Positions 29,701-40,358 of a stretch of DNA of 64,000 nucleotides are shown piece by piece. The stretch covers positions 186,001 through 250,000 of the forward strand of contig KV918842.1 of assembly GCA_002049455.2 (NCBI GenBank), given 5' to 3'. How positions within the stretch are numbered: the first letter of the stretch is position 1; the number at the start of each line of letters is the position of its first letter. Made by a program: the position numbers and the translations under genes. The notes beneath the pieces are model-generated. The model saw only the letters and a program-made list of their open reading frames with translations. It searched no databases and was not told the DNA's origin. This DNA comes from Porphyra umbilicalis (Eukaryota > Rhodophyta > Bangiophyceae > Bangiales > Bangiaceae).

Positions 29701-31419
29701 TGGCACGCTCCACGCAACGTCGCCAACACCCCGCAGTGCCTCCACCGTGGCACGGAGGTCGTCTTGAGCGCGCATTGTAGGCCCGCCCCCGCTCCCGCCG
29801 ACCCCGTCGCCGTCCTCACGACGAGCAGAAGCCGAGGCAAAGCACGTACGACTCGCGTCGGCAAACGCGGCACACGCCTCAAACAGCGCCAGCGGCGTGC
29901 GGTCCCCCGGGTGTAAGGCGTATTGGGAAGCAGCGACGTCCAACAACTTGAGCGCCGACAGGCTCACGACTGCCACCGCATGTGGCATTAGTAGACGGGG
30001 ACCGGCAGAAAGCAGACGAGCAAGGGTGATGACACACGCCCCAGACCCCCATCGCCAATCGTGCCCCGCAGCCCCCCCCCCTCCCGAGACCAAACCAATA
30101 TCCGTCTTGATGAGCGACACTGCAGCACATGGCAAGCTGCTAGCGTCCTCTGGTGGCGGAGGTGGGGAGAGCAGCCACCCAAGCGCGTCGCGCATAACGA
30201 GTTCTTGACGTTCCCCAGCATAGTCGGCGTCGGACCCTTAGAAGAGCGTTCCACTGCCGAGTACCGACTGCGCCGTCGCGTTCACAGCGTCAAGGATGCG
30301 TGCAGCGACGTCACACAGAGTCCGACACCAGAGCCACAGCACGCTCCCGGTGGGGGCGTACGGCGGGGGAATGAGCGCCAACACACCGGGGAGCGCACTA
30401 AAAAGGCTGACCGTGTCCAGGTCACAAGCAAAACTGGAAGCGCAGGCCGCGTCTGCCTGGTCCAGGGTCTGCGCCAAGCCAAACCACATCATGGTGTGGA
30501 GCTCGCGCAGATGTCCGAGCCCGTCCGGATATATAGTCGGAGGGTCCTCACCCCGGGCACGGGCGTGTGCGTCCACCTCAGCAAAGGTTTTAACGGCCTT
30601 TGAAACGACGCTGACGTCTCTTTGACATGCTGCGCGCAGCATGGCACCCGCCTGCGGAGGCCATCGACCGCGGGAAAGGGCACACTGAAGAAGGAGCCAA
30701 GATGACGCCGACAAAGGGTGGAGCGCCACAGACTGTCCGGCCTCGAGAATGAGAAGGAGGATGTCACACACGAGGGCGACCAGCGTGATGTCGACGACAG
30801 CAACGGGAGCGTGGTCGGCGACAGGTCGCAGGGCGTCGGACGCTTGAGAGGGCGCCACGACAGCCCCACGCGCGTGCGCCGCCATTGCACTTGAAGCTTG
30901 TGAAAACGGTACCTCTGCGGCGGGGGGTGGGCGTGCAGCCGCGACTTGTGTTGGCCCCCTTGTCACCATGGGCAGGGCGTCAAGGATAGTTGACGCCCCG
31001 ACGTCCGGGGAGTCGGCCGTCCTCAGCGCAGCCCATACTCGTGCGTTCACCGTCGGGAAGATGAGGCTCGACAGTAGGCGGTCAAAAACCGGTAGTGTCA
31101 CCGGGGAGTCCTCGGTAGTACGTAGAAGCTGGCGACCCAGGCGCGCCAATAATTGCACGACGTCTGCGTTGTCCGCGTGAAGAAAGTAGGACCACGTGAA
31201 GCGGTCGACAAGCACAGTGGTCACGTGTGCACCGACGTCATGCGACAGAATGGATGACACGTCCACGCAGTCTGCCGTCACGTCGGCCACAGAGACACCG
31301 TGGTGGTCTCCGGCCGCCGCGGACCCATGTCGCCCGTCCACGCGTTCGGCCAGTGTTCGCACCGAAGACAGGGGTGCAGCGGACGGGAGGGCCCCGGCTG
31401 TCGCGTCCGAGCCGTCCAT
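26780..31419 (-). pseudogene. UPF1/Sen1-type SF1 helicase, truncated and interrupted
   Basis: One minus-strand frame runs from an ATG at 31419 to about 26780, broken only by TAA (30238-30240) and TAG (27868-27870). Near 27090 it has QLINGPPGTGKTSTLVALVR, the Walker A motif, preceded by an LDDSQRSAV Q-motif-like block and followed by LAVSRTNVAANEVL (motif Ia). This is the arrangement of the UPF1/SETX/Sen1 family of RNA/DNA helicases. Motifs II to VI are missing because the frame runs into the antisense of the 26112 ORF. The N-terminal 1100 or so residues are helical and low-complexity, with an 18-residue Ser/Pro repeat and a VVDLCSEDDDE SUMO-interacting-like motif (about 28832). Confidence 0.7.
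28257..28580 (-). repeat. 54-bp coding repeat, six copies
   Basis: Units start at about 28257, 28311, 28365, 28419, 28473 and 28527. On the minus strand they encode an 18-residue Ser/Pro/Arg repeat (AVPPSPSERPRSSI-like) within the helicase reading frame. The length is a multiple of three, so the repeat keeps the frame open. Confidence 0.9.
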
Positions 31420-31489
31420 CGTGAACGCGCTGGCCTCCGTCGGGAAGCCAGCCGTGGAAGGGGCGCACGGGTGCGGTGCCAGACAGGCA

Positions 31490-32280
31490 CAGGCGGTGCG
31501 GGGGTGACATGCCGGCAACAGGGATGGGAGGAAGGTGCGGGCGGGGGAGTGCGGAGCCAGACAGGCACAGGCGGTGCGGCGGTGGCAGGCCGGCAGCAGG
31601 GATGGGAGGAGGGTGCGGGCGGGGGGGTGCGCAGCCAGACAGGCCCGGGCGGTGCGGGGGTGCCAAACAGGCAGAGGCGGTGCGGGGGTGACAGGCCGGC
31701 AACAGGGATGGGAGGAAGGTGCGGGCGGGGGGGTGCGGAGCCAGACAGGCACAGGCGGTGCAGCGGTGGCAGGCCGGCAGCAGGGATGGGAGGAAGGTGC
31801 GGGCGGGGGGGTGCGCAGCCAGACAGGCCCGGGGGGTGCGGGGGTGACAGGCCGGCAGCAGAGAAGGGAGGAGGGTGCGGGCGGGGGGGTGCGAGGGTTC
31901 GGGAACAGGCGCGGTGGTCGTACACGGCAAGTGCGGCTCGGTCGTTGGGCGAAGGACGGATGCCCGTTGCGTGGTAGTCGGGCAATGGACGCTGGCGTTG
32001 CGTCCCGTTTCAATTCGGATGCAAAGCCTCCGCCGGGAAGCCAGCCGTGGAAGGGGCGCACGGGTGCGCAGCCAGACAGGCCCGGGCGGTGCGGGGGTGA
32101 CAGGCCGGCAGCAGGGATGGGAGGAGGGTGCGGGCGGGGGGGTGCGAGGGTACGGGAACAGGCGCGGTGGTCGTGCACGGCAAATGCGGCTCGGGCGTTG
32201 GGCGAAGGACGGGTGCCCGTTGCGTGGCAATGGATGCTGGCGTTGCGTCCCGTTTCAATTCGGATGCGGAGGGTCGCGAC
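31490..32280. repeat. 78-bp tandem repeats plus a longer-range duplication
   Basis: About five to seven units near 78 bp (…ACAGGGATGGGAGGAAGGTGCGGGCGGG…) run from 31490 to 31880, with another partial set at 32045-32135. The segment near 31890-32030 is repeated at about 32140-32270 with small changes, which gives a higher-order duplication. On the minus strand the unit reads as a 26-residue Pro/His/Cys repeat, but it lies upstream of the first plausible ATG (31419) of the helicase frame and is probably non-coding. Confidence 0.8.
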
Positions 32281-32330
32281 CAGGGCTTACAATCAGGTCG
32301 AATCAATGTTCGAAGTATGGAACATGGGGT

Positions 32331-32486
32331 CGAACTGTCGATCACAGGGTTAAAGTGTCGATCGCATGGTTAAAATGTCGGTGACTGGGTTAAAGTGTCG
32401 GTCGTCGAGTTGAAGTGTCGGTCGCTGGGTTAAAGTGTCGCTCACCGAGTTAAATTGTCGGTCTTGCTGTCGAAATGACCTTCTAC
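32331..32486 (+). repeat. 20-bp tandem array, copy 3
   Basis: About seven degenerate units of gttaaagtgtcg-type sequence (32331-32461) are followed by the same right flank as copy 2 (CTGTCGAAAT, then CTTCTA). The orientation is the same as in copies 1 and 2. No left flank like that of copies 1 and 2 is present. It lies upstream of the minus-strand helicase remnant. Confidence 0.82.
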
Positions 32487-32572
32487 GGCCGTTCTCTCCA
32501 AATTCCCGCACTCCAACTGTTGCGTGCCGAAAATATCTGATCAATTTACCGGCACGCATCGTAGCGACCGTG
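32484..32572. repeat. Small inverted-repeat fragment, CGGCCGTTCTCTC type
   Basis: Directly at the right edge of array 3, TA is followed by CGGCCGTTCTCTCCAAATTC, which resembles the ends of the elements at 23567 and 38164. A short stem (TGCGTGCCG...CGGCACGCA, about 32522-32559) follows. The matching right end is not evident, so this may be a solitary end. Confidence 0.45.
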
Positions 32573-32770
32573 TTGACTAGATTACGCGGTTGCGAGAGAG
32601 GTGCCGCCGCCACGGTCGGCGACGGGCGGCGGCTCCGTACGGTGGCGGTGTGGGGGTCGCCAGAATCGAGGACAGCCAAGGTAAAGGGAATGAGGGTACG
32701 CTGAGGAAAAGGCAATGAGGCCTCTGGGGACACCAAAGACACAGGGGAAAGCGTTCACTACCCCCCAAGC

Positions 32771-34165
32771 TCATTGCTGCGCATGCTCCACGTCACCATT
32801 CGACGTTGCGACCATGTTACCGTGTGCGGGTGTCCCGGAGGGCTGTCCCATTGGCGACATGACTACTTTCTCCACGTGCGCTATCCTGTTCACGGGTGAC
32901 GCACAATCTCCCAGTGGGGCCCGACCGTCCGGTACACTGACCACCGCGTGTGTACCCGCCAGAGTAGTCGCCCTTCCTTCCGTAGCGTGAGCCTCCCCCG
33001 CCGTGACAGTCGCCCCGACTGGCTCGTGGGGTGGAAGGGCACCCGGCACGGGGGGGGTGCGGTGACCCGACGCCCCGGGTGCGGGGCGTACCCTACTGGC
33101 CTTGAGCCCTCGTACAAGAGTCACCATGACCGCGCCGGCGTCCCGGCACGCGCGCTGGTGGGTGGCGGTCGACGTCGATGTCACGGCACTTGCTGCCATC
33201 CGCGTCATGGCTGTTTGCACCTTCAAAAACAACCCACCGTCCGACGGAGGCAGGTGCTGTAACAGCACGTGTTGTTCAATTGCCGCGGCAACCAGCGGGG
33301 CATGGAGGACGGCCGCCAAGTGGTCGCCTACAGGTGATGACGACGCTGCCGCGGCGTTGCCTCCGGCAGCTTCGTGTACCCCCAGAGCAGTCGCCGGAGG
33401 GGCGACCGAGGCCCCAGACACGGTGCCCGCTGGCACCGCGAGACTTGTAAGCGCCACCCGTTTGATGACGCCCACCGGTTGTCCCTCGCCAACACCAGGT
33501 GTACCCGGGGGCGACTGGCCGGGTGGCGACGATGGAGCGTCCCCGGCCCGTACTTGGGACGCATCTCCGTCGTCCGCCCCACCTACCCACGACGCGCCCG
33601 CTACGGTAGGCACATTAGAAGGTGTGGCGGCCGCCCAACATACGGTCCCCGCTCCCCTTGCCGGCGTGCCATAGTCTTGCGCGCGTTCCGTGGGGTCGCC
33701 ACAAGCATGGACGGTCGCCGCCGGTAGTCGCTGCGACGGTTCACCGTCCACCACCGGCACACCCACCAGTCCACTTGCCGGTACGCAGGCGGCGGAGGGG
33801 GCGCCAGACCCTTCGCCAACCACTGGGGATGGTGTCGCGTGGGGGGGGTGGTCAACTTGGAGTGTCCCAACTTGGGCCACAGAGGCATCCACAAACAGGG
33901 CAAACTTGGTGGCCGCGACTTCGGCGTTGCCGCGTCCGGGCTGGCCGGGTGGCGCCGCGCGGATAAAGGCAAGGAGTGCGCCCCGAGTGTCCTGCAGCCG
34001 CCGCAAAGTGTCGTGCAAGTCCCGCATGCGAGACGAGTGCGTTTCGGCCGTCGCCGTCCGCATCGCCGACCATGCCGTCTCAAACTGCACTCTCTGCCGC
34101 CGCATACGCTTGGCGCCCGCACCCCAGGTGCGGATAGCCTCGTCTGGAGGCCGGCGACCGGGCAT
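32771..34165 (-). CDS. Unrecognised 465-codon ORF
   Basis: An ATG at 34165 (MPGRRPPDEAIRTWGAGAKR) opens a frame to 32771. Residues 15-75 look like a real basic helical region (Arg/Gln/Leu/Thr pattern); the rest is Ala/Pro/Gly/Val-rich and could be disordered. Upstream lies a G-rich tract (34200-34331). The frame is open further upstream only because that tract codes for Pro and His. No domain is recognised, so coding is likely but unproven. Confidence 0.4.
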   Translation of the reverse strand: MPGRRPPDEAIRTWGAGAKRMRRQRVQFETAWSAMRTATAETHSSRMRDLHDTLRRLQDTRGALLAFIRAAPPGQPGRGNAEVAATKFALFVDASVAQVGTLQVDHPPHATPSPVVGEGSGAPSAACVPASGLVGVPVVDGEPSQRLPAATVHACGDPTERAQDYGTPARGAGTVCWAAATPSNVPTVAGASWVGGADDGDASQVRAGDAPSSPPGQSPPGTPGVGEGQPVGVIKRVALTSLAVPAGTVSGASVAPPATALGVHEAAGGNAAAASSSPVGDHLAAVLHAPLVAAAIEQHVLLQHLPPSDGGLFLKVQTAMTRMAASAVTSTSTATHQRACRDAGAVMVTLVRGLKASRVRPAPGASGHRTPPVPGALPPHEPVGATVTAGEAHATEGRATTLAGTHAVVSVPDGRAPLGDCASPVNRIAHVEKVVMSPMGQPSGTPAHGNMVATSNGDVEHAQQ

Positions 34166-34199
34166 TTTCACGGTCGACGTCTGTCGACGAGCGGGTGGT

Positions 34200-34331
34200 A
34201 CGGGGGGGGGGTTGGTGGGTGGGTTGGTGGGTGGAGGGGGCGGGTCGGTGGTGTGCGTTGGAGGGTGGGTGACGGGTGGACCGACTATGCGGGGGACAGA
34301 AGGATGGGGGGGCGGGGGGGGGGGGGGGGCA
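34200..34331 (+). other. G-run region with quadruplex potential
   Basis: The plus strand carries many GGG blocks separated by one to three bases (GGGTTGGTGGGTGGGTTGGTGGG and following) and ends in a run of about 15 G near 34315-34329. It lies just upstream of the minus-strand ORF start at 34165, so it might influence that promoter (inference). Confidence 0.6.
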
Positions 34332-34949
34332 TGCGACGTGCGTGTCTGTAAACGAAGCACCCCCTGGTCTCGGTCAGGCGTCCCGACGGGTAGCAGTGGA
34401 ACACGGGCTGGCTGTGTGATCAACGGCGCCGCCACCGGGACGCGTCGTGTGCCGCCAAACTTTTTAGCAAGTGCTCCCACAGCAGCCCTGGGAACTGGAG
34501 GATGCTGTAAATTTCCACCCACAACGAGCGAGGGCTGCCTCTGGCCGACGAGACTGACCTTTGCGGAGGGGGCTGCAATGGCCACCCCATCGTCGCATAT
34601 TGGGTGCCCCCCAGCAAGCACATTATTTTGTCGCGCCACGACGCAGGCCACCGCATGTCATTTCTGGCGCGACCGCTGCTCGGACAGAGGGGATCCTAAA
34701 GCGCCGGGACTTGTGTGTGCCGAATGCCTCGCCGACGGGATGCCGAGGCCCGACACGTTCCGTCACCCGTCACGGGTGGGGCTCTGCGTGCGGACAGGCA
34801 CCTGCACAGGATGAAGGCGACTGGTCGGCGCAGATGGGGGAGGCGCACACCGCGTGAATCGGGAGGCTGTACGTCGTCAGGCGCCATGTGGTCCGTGCTG
34901 TGGCCGCGCAATGGCCTATTGCAGTCGCTGTGCGGCGTGTGTTGCGGGT

Positions 34950-35150
34950 CACCGCGCCCGTCCGGCGGCCGCTGTACCGCCTCTGTGGGTGTTGCTTCCG
35001 TGTGCGTCCGGCAGCCGCTGTACGGCCGCCGTGTCGCCGCTGTCACATCTTGCTGTGCGCCTGTGGCGGACGCTGTCGCGGCGACCGCGCGCGTCCGGCG
35101 GCCGCTGTACGGCCGCTGTGGGCGTTTCTTCCGTGTGCCCGTGACATACG
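34950..35150 (+). repeat. Three degenerate GC-rich direct repeats
   Basis: The block CGTCCGGC(G/A)GCCGCTGTAC(C/G)GCC occurs at about 34959, 35005 and 35092. The first and third are followed by a shared GTGGG(T/C)GTT(G/T)CTTCCGTGTG stretch. Overlapping open frames in this region are Arg/Cys- or Arg/Ala-rich and look compositional. Confidence 0.7.
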
Positions 35151-35335
35151 CCGTCGCGGCCGCCGTGTCGACGCTGTCGCGTCGTACCACGGCCGCTGTG
35201 GTGGCGGAGCGGTGGCGGAGGGCGGTTGTGGCAGCGGAGCGGTGGCGGTGCGCCGCGAGGCACCGTGTCGTCTTGTGTGGTGCGGACCTGCGCGCGAGCT
35301 TTGGCTCGACACCGGCACACCGTGTAGGGGTGACC

Positions 35336-36201
35336 ATGTCGTCGTCCACGTCTCCGACGGCTTCGGACTGGAAGTCCACGGAGCCTTCGGACACCTCTTC
35401 GTCCGGGATGGGGTGCGGCCTGTCCGACGGGGAGTGGAAGCTTGTCATCCTTGTGAGGAACGCGGCAGTCGCAGCCGCGGCCGACCCGAGCGACGAGCAG
35501 GCGGCGGTCGCCCTTGCTGCCGCCGAGTCTACCTTGCGCAAGCGCGGACGACGTCGGAAGGAGAAGAAGGTCGCTGCCGCCGCATGCGGCGGCGCAAGGC
35601 CGCGTCCACGACATGCGACGCGCTGACGCGGCGAATGCCGGCGGCCGCGGCGGAGGCGTCGCCGACGAACTCTGTGGTCGGCGAGGGCGCGCGGTCGTTC
35701 GCCACAATTGGGTGGGCCGCAGCTTGCGCCCTACTGTACCCGACTGGCACAGGGGCTTCCAACGCGGCTGCTGGCACGGGGCTGCTACCACCCGTCCCCC
35801 GCGCCACTCTCCTCCGTGTTCAGAATCCGGTCGTGTACGTGCCCGGGACCGGGAGGGCTTCCTCGTTGTTCTTCCAGCGTATGAACACTATGAAGTTCAA
35901 GGTCGAGCCAATGGCACCCACTCTGTCTTCTTCCGAGGCCATCGCGAAGAACCTCACGGGATTTACCGTGAAGGTTGAGCTGGGGGCACACGTCAAGGTT
36001 GGGAAGGATGAGAAAGTCGTCGGCGGCGGGGGCAAGTGGGGTGGTGGTGGTGGGGGGCCCGCGTGGTACGAACAAGAGCGTGGGCGCGGTGACCCCGATG
36101 AGGTTGCGCGGCGTGAGGCACTGCGCACAATGGTTGTACGTGAGGCTTCGCTCCTTCGGAGTGAGACTGAGGCTGCGTGTATTCGAAGTGAGAAGCGCTA
36201 G
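35336..36201 (+). CDS. Unrecognised protein gene with an internal frame change
   Basis: An ATG at 35336 opens a protein-like N-terminus (Ser/Thr-rich, then SDGEWKLVILVRNAAVAAAA and a basic RKRGRRRKEKK block) that stays open to 35626. From about 35580 the protein-like frame is instead the one ending at 36201 (ACALLYPTGTGAS, RMNTMKFKVEPM, NLTGFTVKVELGAHVKV, an acidic-basic C-terminus). A one-base indel or an unrecognised small intron between about 35560 and 35650 must join them. No domain is recognised. The GGGGG-rich linker (about 36021-36060) is low complexity. Confidence 0.4.
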
Positions 36202-37272
36202 TAGTACATATCCTTTGATGTAGGTGCGTGTCGTGGCTTGTCTGTGTTGTGTAGCGTGTAGACTGTATCACACTGAACGTTTTCCCCTTCATGTCAATAC
36301 GTGGCGGCACCTCGATCGCGTCGGACACACCGTCCAAGAGGTGCCACGTGTACTGCGTTGGGTCCCTTTTTTCTTACCCAGTTGTCGCTGTGTCTTTTCC
36401 TCTTCTCCAGTTGTCGCGTCCCCATTGTCGGTCCCCATTTGATATCTTCATCTTTGTCGTATGGTTCTCAGTATAAAGCAATGGTCAGCAAAGCAAACAA
36501 GCACAGCACCCGGCGCGCCGCCACACGCAGGGGGAGGTCGACAGCTGAGGCCGCCAGATGCCTCAAGAAATGAACAAGAGATGAGTAAACACTCCGGCAG
36601 GGGCCGGGGGGGGGAACGGGGAAGGACGTGAAACGCATGGAGGAAAAAAACGAACGTCAGTACAGCGCGACTTGCATGGCGTGCGGATGGGGGGAGGGAG
36701 GGGGGCAAAGAATGGGGCAGATGCGGCGCGCGGGCGCAAAGAAAGGAGGAGGGGGGGGGCAAAAAAAGGGGCGGATGCGGAGCGCGGGCCCGAAGAAGGA
36801 GCGGATGCGGCGCGCGCGTCGAAGAGAGAGCATGGCGGTGCGGTGACGACGATGGAGTGGTGGTGTGAAAGGCCCGACGGAGGGGCCAGATGACAAGATG
36901 GCGAAACGACGGAAGAGAGCGGAGAGGCAGTGCAGGCGCGCTGCTGACCATTTCTGGGCCTTGGTGTGGAGTGTATACTGTACAGTGGGGGTTCCCCGAA
37001 GGCATCTGTAAACGCTTTTGGCGGAATCTGTAATCGCTTGCGTGTGTAATCCATCTGGACCAGAGCGATCGTGAGCCATCGAATGCTGAAACGTGGATAT
37101 TCTTGATTGGGCGTGCAGATGGGACCATCCAATCAAATGGCCTAGAGGGTGACCATTGAATCGACTAGGGCCATCCATTCTATGCAACGTGGCTGCCTGA
37201 GCGTTGAGAACACGAATGGATCCCTACTCTAGAAGCTTCGCTAATAATCATTCACTTTAAAGCAACACCTTC
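36202..37272. other. No gene recognised
   Basis: Open frames on the minus strand (36448-37187) are Pro/Ser/Arg-rich and come from purine-rich, G-run sequence on the plus strand (36590-36830). A TATA-like CAGTATAAAGC occurs at 36468. Nothing else is supported. Confidence 0.45.
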
Positions 37273-37280
37273 CTTGAGTG

Positions 37281-37991
37281 TACATAGGCTTGTATTTCAC
37301 GCCCCCAAACCCGGGGCGTGTGGGCTGTCACGCCCGATCACGCCCGATCACGCCCTAATCACGCCCCTTTTGGGGGTGTGAACACGCACAGGTAGCACCC
37401 ATTGTAAACGAATATACTTGTTCCTTATATATGTAGCACCCCTTTTGGACTGGCGGCGATCAATGTGAACTGCTTTGAGGCTGTATAGAACCAATCAATC
37501 ACAGACCGAAGGCTGCCTTCAAGTACGACTTTATGTCAAAGAGGTTGAAGGGGAAGGCGCGTGGCTTCGCCCCATGGAAGGGAGGGGGGGGAATGACGAT
37601 GACGGACGGCGGCCAGGCAGTCTCGGTATCACTGTCGCTGTAAAACAGAGGCAACTGTAGAAGCAGAAGCTGCCGTCGCAGCCGCAGCCACCGACGCAGA
37701 CAATGTGGGAGGGGCACCTGTCTAGGAGGGGGCCAACCCCGTGGCGCTTGGGGCGGCGTGCGAGGGCCGGTGGGCTGATCGTCTTGGCCGCAGCAGTGCG
37801 CCCCCGCCCACGGTCCAGTGCATTGGATTGCACTGTGTTAAGTTCGTCGGCGGCGTAATTATACTATGAGATCACGCCCCAGTTCACGCCCTTTTCTGCT
37901 TGGGCGTGATGAGTGATCACGTTAAAAACGTGCTTGCGATCACGTAAAACGTGACTTCCCAATCACGTAAAGGGCGTGAAGTACAAGCCTA
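37281..37991. mobile_element. 711-bp TIR element, probably hAT-like, with TCACGCCC subterminal repeats
   Basis: It is bordered by an 8-bp direct repeat CTTGAGTG (37273-37280 and 37992-37999). The inner ends match as inverted repeats: TAGGCTTGTATTTCACGCCC from 37285 and, reverse-complemented, TAGGCTTGTACTTCACGCCC at the right end (37972-37991). Both ends carry several (G)ATCACGCC or TCACGT motifs, as expected for transposase-binding subterminal repeats. The left terminus has four extra bases (TACA). The interior has no recognisable transposase. Confidence 0.75.
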
Positions 37992-38163
37992 CTTGAGTGC
38001 AGGTGCACCGCGGCCCCGGCCCAGGCTACTGAGGAGCTCCGAGGTACGTCGCTGGAACCATGAGTGCAGTACCGAGGGTTTCCCTCTCGGTGGCTCGCCC
38101 AACCCTTTTTCGGATTTTCCTGACCTGTGCCTGCGATGGCACCCTGGCCCATTCTCATCTGTA

Positions 38164-38263
38164 CAGCCCTTTTCTCTACAATCCCGCACTCGAAGTGTCG
38201 CGAATGTGTTCCCAGTCGTCCTCTGTGGGGTTGTAGAGTGCGGGATTTCTGAGGGAACGGCTG
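38164..38263. mobile_element. 100-bp inverted-repeat MITE
   Basis: The left arm CAGCCCTTTTCTCTACAATC (continuing CCGCACTC) and the right arm ending GAGTGCGGGATTTCTGAGGG (then AACGGCTG) are imperfect inverted complements of about 30 bp. TA precedes the left arm (38162-38163); on the right the dinucleotide is AG, so the duplication is lost. The ends are related to those at 23567 and 32486. Confidence 0.65.
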
Positions 38264-38623
38264 AGCGTCTGGTAGATGGTGGGTGCTTGGATGCGCCTGA
38301 GCACATGTCGTTGGAATACAAGCCAGCAAACCCAGCCGCTGTAGGCATAGGTGCATCGCGTCCTACATGCCGTAGGAGGAAGTACCCAGGATGTCAACGC
38401 AATTGAGGTATGAACCTGTCTCGTTCCCTGTGATACTTTTCAAGGTGTACAAGCAAGCCGGCGAGTGCACGTAAACTACAATGCGGGCACCACGAGGGCG
38501 TCTGCTCCAACACGGGTCACACGTAGATTTTCATGAGCCTACACTTCCTCATCGGACGCACGCAACGACACCACCCGCACAAGGCGGTTGCTGAAAAGGA
38601 TTGGGCCTGCCAGCCTTCCGCAG

Positions 38624-39643
38624 CTACTCCTTTGCGGGGGATGCAGCCGCCGCTTCTGCTGGCGCAGCATCTCCGTTGCCATCAGCCGTCGCCGACGCGT
38701 CCGCTGCCGTCGCCGCCGCCGCCGTCGAGTCGCCCTCGGCGTCTGCAGCGGGAGCACCCCCAGCATCGGCTTCGGCCGCCTCCTCCTCCTCCTCCGCCGC
38801 ACCCTCCGCGTCGGCAATGTTGTCCATGTGCTGCCGCGCCTCGTCGTAGGCGGTCTTGAACTTGGCTGCCTGGTCCGAGTTGGCAAAACGCACCGCCAAG
38901 CTGCACGGGTCGGCCTCGCCGTCGGCGTAGTCCACGGCCGACCACACCCACGAGCGGTCCGAGCCGACATTCTCCGTCAGCTCAACCGCCCCGTTCACAA
39001 AGTGGTTGAGGCACGTCTTCAGCGTCTGCTCCCGCCGCATCAAAAGCCGGATCTTCCGCATCGCAGCGTCTTCGGCCAGCGTGTCTCGCATCATGGTCAG
39101 GTCGCCCGTGCCACGCTCCTTCCACATGTTCTCCTCCTTGTCAAAGCGGAAGAGCTTGGCACGCCTGCAAGCAGCAACAACAGATGAAGAAGCCAATCAA
39201 GACACCAGGAGAGAATACTAGTACAAGCCATAAACAAACGACGAGGGGACGCGTCAGGGATGATCCTGGCCCGGGAAGCAGCCAAAGATAACCAAAAAAT
39301 ATGCGCCGTGCAGCACCCCGCAAGGCAACGATCGGACCACGGCGGGATCTACTTGCAGACCGCTCTGTTGTACGAAAACAAGGACACCAGAAGCAGTCAA
39401 ACTCAGCGAAGCAGACCGCAATCACACGGGAGGACACCTAAATAACGGCAACACTGCCATCCAACAAGTAGGGCATCGCACGCACATTTTAAAAATGCTC
39501 TCCTCATTCTCGGTGCCGGTTGACGTCTTCACCTCCTCCCTGAGCTCGACAACGGGCTGAAAGATGGCCGTCGACTCCTCCTCCAGAGTGAGCTCCTCAG
39601 CTGCCGGGGTCGTCGAAGACGCAGCAGCCTCCGGCTCCGCCAT
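38624..39643 (-). CDS. RANBP1: Ran-binding protein 1 (RanBP1), two exons
   Basis: RanBP1 binds Ran-GTP in the cytoplasm and, with RanGAP, promotes GTP hydrolysis to release exported complexes. Exon 1 is 39643-39486 (ATG, acidic start, FQPVVELREEVKTSTGTENE...FKM) and exon 2 is 39164-38624. The intron 39485-39165 begins GTGCGT and ends TTGCAG, and joining it completes the Met codon before RAKLFRFDKEENMWKERGTG. The Ran-binding domain spans about residues 30-165, with RLLMRREQTLKTC and WVWSAVDYADGE as diagnostic blocks. The tail is Glu/Ala-rich. The total is 232 residues, a normal size for the family. Confidence 0.93.
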
Positions 39644-40358
39644 CGTAGTGGAGAATGTAAGTGACAAGTAGATCGGCAGCTGGGAGAGCAAATCGGGGAG
39701 GAGTCGCAGTCGGTGGGGTGCAGTCTCCCTCTCCACAGCGAACGACGCGTGCGTCTAAGCCCGGCACCAACTGCGTGTCGACGACCAAGCAGCGATGACA
39801 CCGACCGGCGCACAGGCGGTTCCCAAGACGCCAGAACCATGACTGCGAAATGTTACCTCCAGGCAACGCAACAGTAAGCCTTTTTGAAATTGGGCCACTT
39901 CTGGAGTTGCTTCATCTTTAAGTAGAACCCCTTGAGCACAACTCTGAGCTGCTCGCGCGCTGATTTCATTCTCTTACTCTTCGGGCACCACTGGTGGTGC
40001 AACAGGGCGCACCGCAATGAGGTAGACCTACCGCGTATCGAAGCTACTTTTGCGGCCTACCCCAACGTGAAAAAGCGTTACCTAGGGTTGAGTATTGTGA
40101 GAGGAACGGCAGACTGGACACAGCACGCGGACAAAAAAGGCGCGTTGGCACGAGCAAAGTCGGCCGTGACTCGACCGGTACCGTGTCTGCGCCACAATGA
40201 CAAAAACAAAGCAACTGGTCGTCACGCACAGGAGCATACGATACCGCCGGGACAGCGGCACACAGCGCAAGCCAATAGGCCGTACTGCCACCCACGCAGC
40301 AGAAAACGTCCAGTACACTGCCTCTTGTCATTGGAACAGCTGTTAACTTTGCAGGAGC
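39644..40358. other. No gene recognised
   Basis: This lies between the RanBP1 start and the end of the next minus-strand gene. It presumably holds the RanBP1 promoter and 5' UTR. The plus frame 39932-40366 has no coding character. Confidence 0.5.

Noticed and set aside
30238-30240. Intron hiding the stop between the two helicase segments
   Set aside because: No GTACGT- or GTAGGT-like donor with an acceptor nearby restores the frame; the flanking sequence reads in the same frame on both sides.
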